Positions 5,849-8,914 of a stretch of 8,914 nucleotides of DNA are shown piece after piece; position 1 is the stretch's first letter, and each line of letters opens with the position of its first letter. The DNA lies in NCBI GenBank assembly GCA_035461345.1, contig DATHVJ010000032.1, positions 1 to 8,914 of the forward strand, given 5' to 3'. The notes below the pieces were generated by a model. The model had not been told where the DNA came from. It worked only from the letters and a program-made list of their open reading frames with translations, and searched no databases. The DNA comes from DASPWW01 sp035461345 (lineage in GTDB: Bacteria > Actinomycetota > Thermoleophilia > Solirubrobacterales > 70-9). A program made the position numbers and the translations under genes.

Positions 5849-7120
5849 TTGGCCACAGCTCGCCATCGCAGCGGAATCCTCGCCCTCATCCTGGCCCCGG
5901 TCGTTATCGCGCTCGGCGGCTGCGGGGGCAGCGACGCGGGCGGCTCGACTCTTACCTGGTTCATCTTCAACGAGCCGAGCGGCGCGCTGCCCACCGCCGC
6001 GGAGCGCTGCTCGAAGCAGTCGGGCGGTCGCTACTCGATCGAGTTCGAGTTCCTGCCCAACGACGCCGACAGCCAGCGCGAGCAGCTCGTTCGCCGGCTC
6101 GGCGCCGAGGACTCGTCGATCGACATCGTCGGCATGGACGTGATCTGGACGGGCGAGTTCGCCAACGCCGGGTGGCTCGAGGAGTTCACCGGCGAGACCG
6201 AGCGGGCGGTGAGCAGGAACGTGTTCCCGAGCGTGCTCGAAACGGCAATGTACGAGGACGCGCTCTACGGGGCGCCGATCTGGACCAACACCGAGCTGCT
6301 TTGGTATCGCGACGACCTGGTCAAGAAGCCGCCGAAGACCTGGGGCGAGATGATCGCCGCCGCCAAGCAGATCGGTCCCGAGGAGGGGCTGATCCAGGTG
6401 CAGGGCAATCGCTACGAGGGACTCACCGTCTGGGTCAACCAGATGATCGCCTCGGCGGGCACCGAGATCCTCTCGGGCCCGGAGCAGATCGAGCTCGCGC
6501 GGGAGCCGACCGAGCGCGCGCTCTCGACCATGGGCCGGCTCTCGAGCTCGAACGTCGCTGATCCCAGCATCACGACCTCCGATGAGGACACCGGCCGGCT
6601 CGCCTTCCAGTCGGGTAGCTCCGCCTTCATGATCAACTACCCGTTCGTCTATCCGAGCGCCGAGGCTGAGGCCCCCGACATCTTCAAGGTGATGAAGGCG
6701 GCGAAGTACCCGCAGGTGGACGCGAACCGGCCAAGTGCGCCGCCGCTCGGTGGGATCAACCTCGGCGTTTCCGCGTTCTCGGAGAACAAGGACCTTGCCT
6801 TCGAGGCGATCGAGTGCCTGGTGCGACCCGAGAACCAGCTCGAGATCGCGAGCGCGGGCGGCCTGCCGCCGGTGCGTGAAGATCTCTACGACGAGAAGGA
6901 GATCGACGAGGTCTATCCGGGCTTCGCGCCGCTGATCCGCGACTCGATCAACGACGCCGTCCCGCGCCCCTCGGTGTCGCCCGCCTACCAGGACATCTCG
7001 CTGGCGATCCAGCGCGCAGTCCACCCGACCGTGGACATCGACCCGCAGGACGCGGCGACGACCTACGACGACCTGCGCGACCTGCTCGAGCAGGCGATCA
7101 ACCGGGAGGGGCTGCTGTGA
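5849..7120 (+). CDS. ABC sugar importer solute-binding lipoprotein (LpqY/ThuE type)
   Basis: 423-residue extracytoplasmic binding protein of SBP family 1, which captures an alpha-glucoside and hands it to the two permeases that follow. A TTG start at 5849 is chosen because GGGAGGAG sits five bases upstream. It gives a compact lipoprotein signal: MATARHRSG, a hydrophobic core, and lipobox L-G-G-C with Cys25. In-frame GTGs at 5801 and 5825 would add 16 or 8 residues with no better ribosome site. The mature protein shows LTWFIFNEPSGA, SQREQLVRRLGAEDSSIDIVG and MDVIWTGEFANAGWL (96-110), then the APIWTNTELLWYR segment and GGLPPVR near the C-terminal lobe. These match the trehalose/maltose-binding proteins such as LpqY and ThuE by memory of those families. 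Cys54 and Cys323 are the only other cysteines and could form a disulfide (inference). It overlaps the next gene by four bases (GTGA). The exact ligand is not determined. Confidence 0.92.
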   Translation: MATARHRSGILALILAPVVIALGGCGGSDAGGSTLTWFIFNEPSGALPTAAERCSKQSGGRYSIEFEFLPNDADSQREQLVRRLGAEDSSIDIVGMDVIWTGEFANAGWLEEFTGETERAVSRNVFPSVLETAMYEDALYGAPIWTNTELLWYRDDLVKKPPKTWGEMIAAAKQIGPEEGLIQVQGNRYEGLTVWVNQMIASAGTEILSGPEQIELAREPTERALSTMGRLSSSNVADPSITTSDEDTGRLAFQSGSSAFMINYPFVYPSAEAEAPDIFKVMKAAKYPQVDANRPSAPPLGGINLGVSAFSENKDLAFEAIECLVRPENQLEIASAGGLPPVREDLYDEKEIDEVYPGFAPLIRDSINDAVPRPSVSPAYQDISLAIQRAVHPTVDIDPQDAATTYDDLRDLLEQAINREGLL

Positions 7121-8049
7121 GCGATGCGGTCGCCACCGAGGCCGCCGGGCCCTCGGCGCCCAAGGTCACCGACCGTGCCAAGGCCGAGCGGCGACTCGGC
7201 TGGATGCTGTGCGCGCCCGCCGTGATCGCGATGCTGCTCGTCACCGCCTACCCGATCGGCTACGCGATGGTGCTCTCGCTGCAGGACTTCGACCTGCGCT
7301 TCCCCGACGAGGGCGCCTTCGTCGGCCTCGACAACTACGGCGCCGTGCTCAGCTCCAATCTCTGGTGGCAGGGCCTGTTCAACACGGGGTTCATCACCGT
7401 CGTCTCGGTCGTGATCGAGCTCGTCCTCGGGATGATTCTCGCCCTGGTCATGCACCGGGCGATCTTCGGCCGCGGCGTCGTCCGGACCGGGGTGCTGATT
7501 CCCTACGGGATCGTCACCGTCGTCGCCGCGTTCGCCTGGTTCTACGCCTTCGACCCGGCAAGCGGGTTCGTCAACGCCCTCCCCTTCGTCGCCGACGACA
7601 AGGCCTGGTTCGGCGACCGCTGGTCGGCGATGAGCGTGATCATCATGGCGGAGGTTTGGAAGACGACCCCGTTCATGGCCCTGCTCCTGCTCGCCGGGCT
7701 GACGACGATCGACGAGGGCGTCTACGAGGCGGCGAAGGTGGACGGGGCGAACGCGGTGCAGCGCTTCTTCCGCATCACCCTGCCGCTGATGAAGCCGGCG
7801 ATCCTAGTCGCGCTGCTCTTCCGCACCCTCGACGCGTTCCGCGTCTTCGACTCGATCTTCGTCATGACCGGGGGCGGCCAGGACACCGAGTCGGTCTCGA
7901 TCCTCGGCTACAACCAGCTGATCTCGCGGCTCAACCTCGGGCTCGGCTCGGCGGTCTCGGTGCTGATCTTCATGCTCGTGCTGCTGATCGCGTTCGCCTT
8001 CGTGCGTGGCTTCGGCGCGACGGTGCCGCAAGGGAGGCAGGAGGCCTGA
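7117..8049 (+). CDS. ABC sugar importer permease, MalF/SugA type
   Basis: 310-residue inner-membrane permease, the MalF-like half of the transport channel. After a cytoplasmic tail (1-28) come six predicted membrane segments, roughly 29-52, 90-112, 122-146, 170-195, 224-250 and 278-297. The cytoplasmic EAA loop, which docks the ATPase, is clear: EAAKVDGANAVQRFFRITLPLMKPA (in two parts, 204-215 and 216-228), with the conserved Gly210. FNTGFITVVSV and VMTGGGQDTESVSILGYNQ are typical of MalF-type subunits of oligosaccharide importers, and the length is near that of SugA. The GTG start is set by a four-base GTGA overlap with the binding-protein gene and by GGGAGGGG ending six bases upstream, so the two are probably translationally coupled. 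It works with the binding protein before it and the second permease after it. Confidence 0.95.
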   Translation: MSDAVATEAAGPSAPKVTDRAKAERRLGWMLCAPAVIAMLLVTAYPIGYAMVLSLQDFDLRFPDEGAFVGLDNYGAVLSSNLWWQGLFNTGFITVVSVVIELVLGMILALVMHRAIFGRGVVRTGVLIPYGIVTVVAAFAWFYAFDPASGFVNALPFVADDKAWFGDRWSAMSVIIMAEVWKTTPFMALLLLAGLTTIDEGVYEAAKVDGANAVQRFFRITLPLMKPAILVALLFRTLDAFRVFDSIFVMTGGGQDTESVSILGYNQLISRLNLGLGSAVSVLIFMLVLLIAFAFVRGFGATVPQGRQEA

Positions 8050-8051
8050 CG

Positions 8052-8891
8052 ATGGAGCGCGGTACCCGCGAGTACACGCTTTGGACCGTCGGCCTGATCG
8101 CGATCGTCGTCGTCGCGATCTTCCCCGTCTTCTGGATCCTCTCGCTCTCGCTCAAGGACCCGGCGACGATCTCCGACGGACGCCTGATCCCCGCCGAGTT
8201 CACCCTCGACAACTACGAGGTCTTGTTCAAAGGCGGCTTCGACAGCCCACTCCTGCGGCCGCTGATCAACTCGGTGCTGATCGCGCTGATCGCGACCACG
8301 ATCGCGATCGTGCTCGCGTCGTTTACCGCCTACGCGATCGCCCGGCTCGACTTCCCCGGCAAGTTCGCGGTCCTCGGCGGAGCGCTGGCGATCGCGATGT
8401 TCCCGGCGATCTCAACGATCGGGCCGCTGTTCGACATGTGGCGTACGCTCGGCCTCTACGACACCTATGTCGGCCTGATCATCCCCTACCTGACCTTCTC
8501 GCTGCCGCTGGCGATCTTCGTTCTGGTCGCCTTCTTCCGCGAGATCCCGTGGGACCTCGAGCAGGCGGCGCAGGTCGACGGGGCGACGCCGTTGCAGGCG
8601 TTCCGCAAGGTGATCGTGCCGCTCGCCGCGCCGGGCATGTTCACGGCGGCGATCCTCGTCTTCATCTTCTGCTGGAACGACTTCCTGTTCGCGATCTCGC
8701 TGACCTCGTCGGACGCCTCGCGAACCGTTCCCGCGGCGCTCGCCTTCTTCACCGGCGAGTCGCAGTTCACCGAGCCGAGCGCGAGCATCGCTGCCGCCGC
8801 CATGCTGGTGACGATCCCGATCATCATCTTCGTCTTGATCTTCCAGCGGCGGATCGTCGCTGGTCTGACCTCCGGGGCGGTGAAGGGATGA
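8052..8891 (+). CDS. ABC sugar importer permease, MalG/SugB type
   Basis: 279-residue inner-membrane permease, the MalG-like partner of the preceding subunit. Six predicted membrane segments lie at about 10-33, 71-96, 105-127, 138-162, 195-218 and 247-268. The EAA-type loop reads LEQAAQVDGATPLQAFRKV then IVPLAAPG (169-195), with the conserved glycine in VDGA; it contacts the ATPase. The hallmark TAYAIARLDFPGK (92-104) and the MalG-like tail ending in QRRIVAGLTSGAVKG support the subtype. The start is fixed by AGGAGG at 8039-8044, seven bases before the ATG and only two bases after the previous stop. Its stop codon overlaps an ATG (ATGA at 8888-8891). Length is close to SugB-type permeases. No ATPase gene is seen in the window; it presumably follows or is shared with other importers. 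Confidence 0.95.
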   Translation: MERGTREYTLWTVGLIAIVVVAIFPVFWILSLSLKDPATISDGRLIPAEFTLDNYEVLFKGGFDSPLLRPLINSVLIALIATTIAIVLASFTAYAIARLDFPGKFAVLGGALAIAMFPAISTIGPLFDMWRTLGLYDTYVGLIIPYLTFSLPLAIFVLVAFFREIPWDLEQAAQVDGATPLQAFRKVIVPLAAPGMFTAAILVFIFCWNDFLFAISLTSSDASRTVPAALAFFTGESQFTEPSASIAAAAMLVTIPIIIFVLIFQRRIVAGLTSGAVKG

Positions 8892-8899
8892 CCCACTAC

Positions 8900-8911
8900 C
8901 GAGAAGGGAGG
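8900..8911 (+). promoter_or_regulatory. Ribosome-binding sequence of the next operon gene
   Basis: AGAAGGGAGGGA, within nine bases of the permease stop and at the window edge, is strongly purine-rich and complementary to the 16S tail. It implies another plus-strand gene starting just beyond 8914. In related operons this position is often the ABC ATPase (SugC/MsmK type) or another catabolic gene; which one cannot be seen here. Confidence 0.55.
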
Positions 8912-8914
8912 GAT

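Noticed and set aside
3443..7024. Two very long minus-strand open frames (3443-4981 and 4982-7024)
   Set aside because: They lie opposite the sugar kinase, GH13 enzyme and binding protein, whose motifs are unambiguous. The antisense products show only low-complexity Arg/Gly/Leu-rich sequence.
7209..8051. Plus-strand frame reading through permease 1 and continuing in frame into permease 2
   Set aside because: The part before 8052 is an out-of-frame shadow of the first permease. The second permease has its own ATG and strong ribosome site at 8052.
768..8400. Frequent CGATCG and GCGATCGC octamers across the window
   Set aside because: Most fall in frame as gcg-atc-gcg style Ala-Ile-Ala codons or in other GC-rich coding contexts. 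No regular spacing or array structure is seen.
8888..8914. ATG at 8888 overlapping the permease stop (ATGA) as the next gene start
   Set aside because: The only purine stretch before it, GAAGGG, directly abuts the ATG and leaves no spacing, whereas a strong ribosome site at 8900-8911 points to a start just past the window. Only nine codons are visible, so it cannot be decided; not called.

Overview
The window is very GC-rich coding DNA with GTG and TTG starts, tightly packed genes and strong GGAGG-type ribosome sites. Together with the protein styles (trehalose/maltose-type ABC importer, PknB-type kinase remnant, OmpR/HAMP two-component pair), this suggests a high-GC actinobacterium. Thermoleophilia (Solirubrobacterales/Gaiellales) is my best guess; this is inference, since no rRNA or other marker gene is present.

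Left part (1-2770, minus strand): a two-component cluster read right to left. An OmpR-family response regulator (2727-2053) overlaps by one base (TGATG) a HAMP-containing sensor histidine kinase (2053-689). After a 73-bp gap comes a secreted lipoprotein of unknown function, cut by the left edge of the window (615 to beyond 1). Two near-identical pairs of direct repeats with an 11-bp period, CTCTCATC-N3-CTCTCATC on the minus strand, lie just upstream of the regulator gene and of the lipoprotein gene. The simplest reading is that the regulator controls its own operon and the lipoprotein gene.

Middle (2728-3367): no intact gene. It holds the regulator promoter, a weak candidate small ORF, and a decayed C-lobe of a PknB-like Ser/Thr protein kinase. 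In the remnant, a one-base insertion and a one-base deletion scramble the TVDYVAPE activation-segment motif while restoring the frame. The remnant is open and in frame with the downstream sugar-kinase gene, so an automatic caller could report a false 463-residue fusion.

Right part (3368-8914, plus strand): a carbohydrate-uptake and breakdown operon. It contains a PfkB-family, fructokinase-like sugar kinase, a GH13 alpha-glucosidase-type hydrolase, a lipoprotein solute-binding protein of the LpqY/ThuE type, and two MalF/MalG-type permeases. A ribosome-binding sequence at the right edge implies a further gene, probably the ABC ATPase, outside the window. Working together, an alpha-glucoside (trehalose, maltose or sucrose class) would be bound outside the cell, imported, hydrolysed in the cytoplasm and partly phosphorylated. 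The kinase plus alpha-glucosidase pairing makes sucrose an attractive candidate substrate, but this is unproven.
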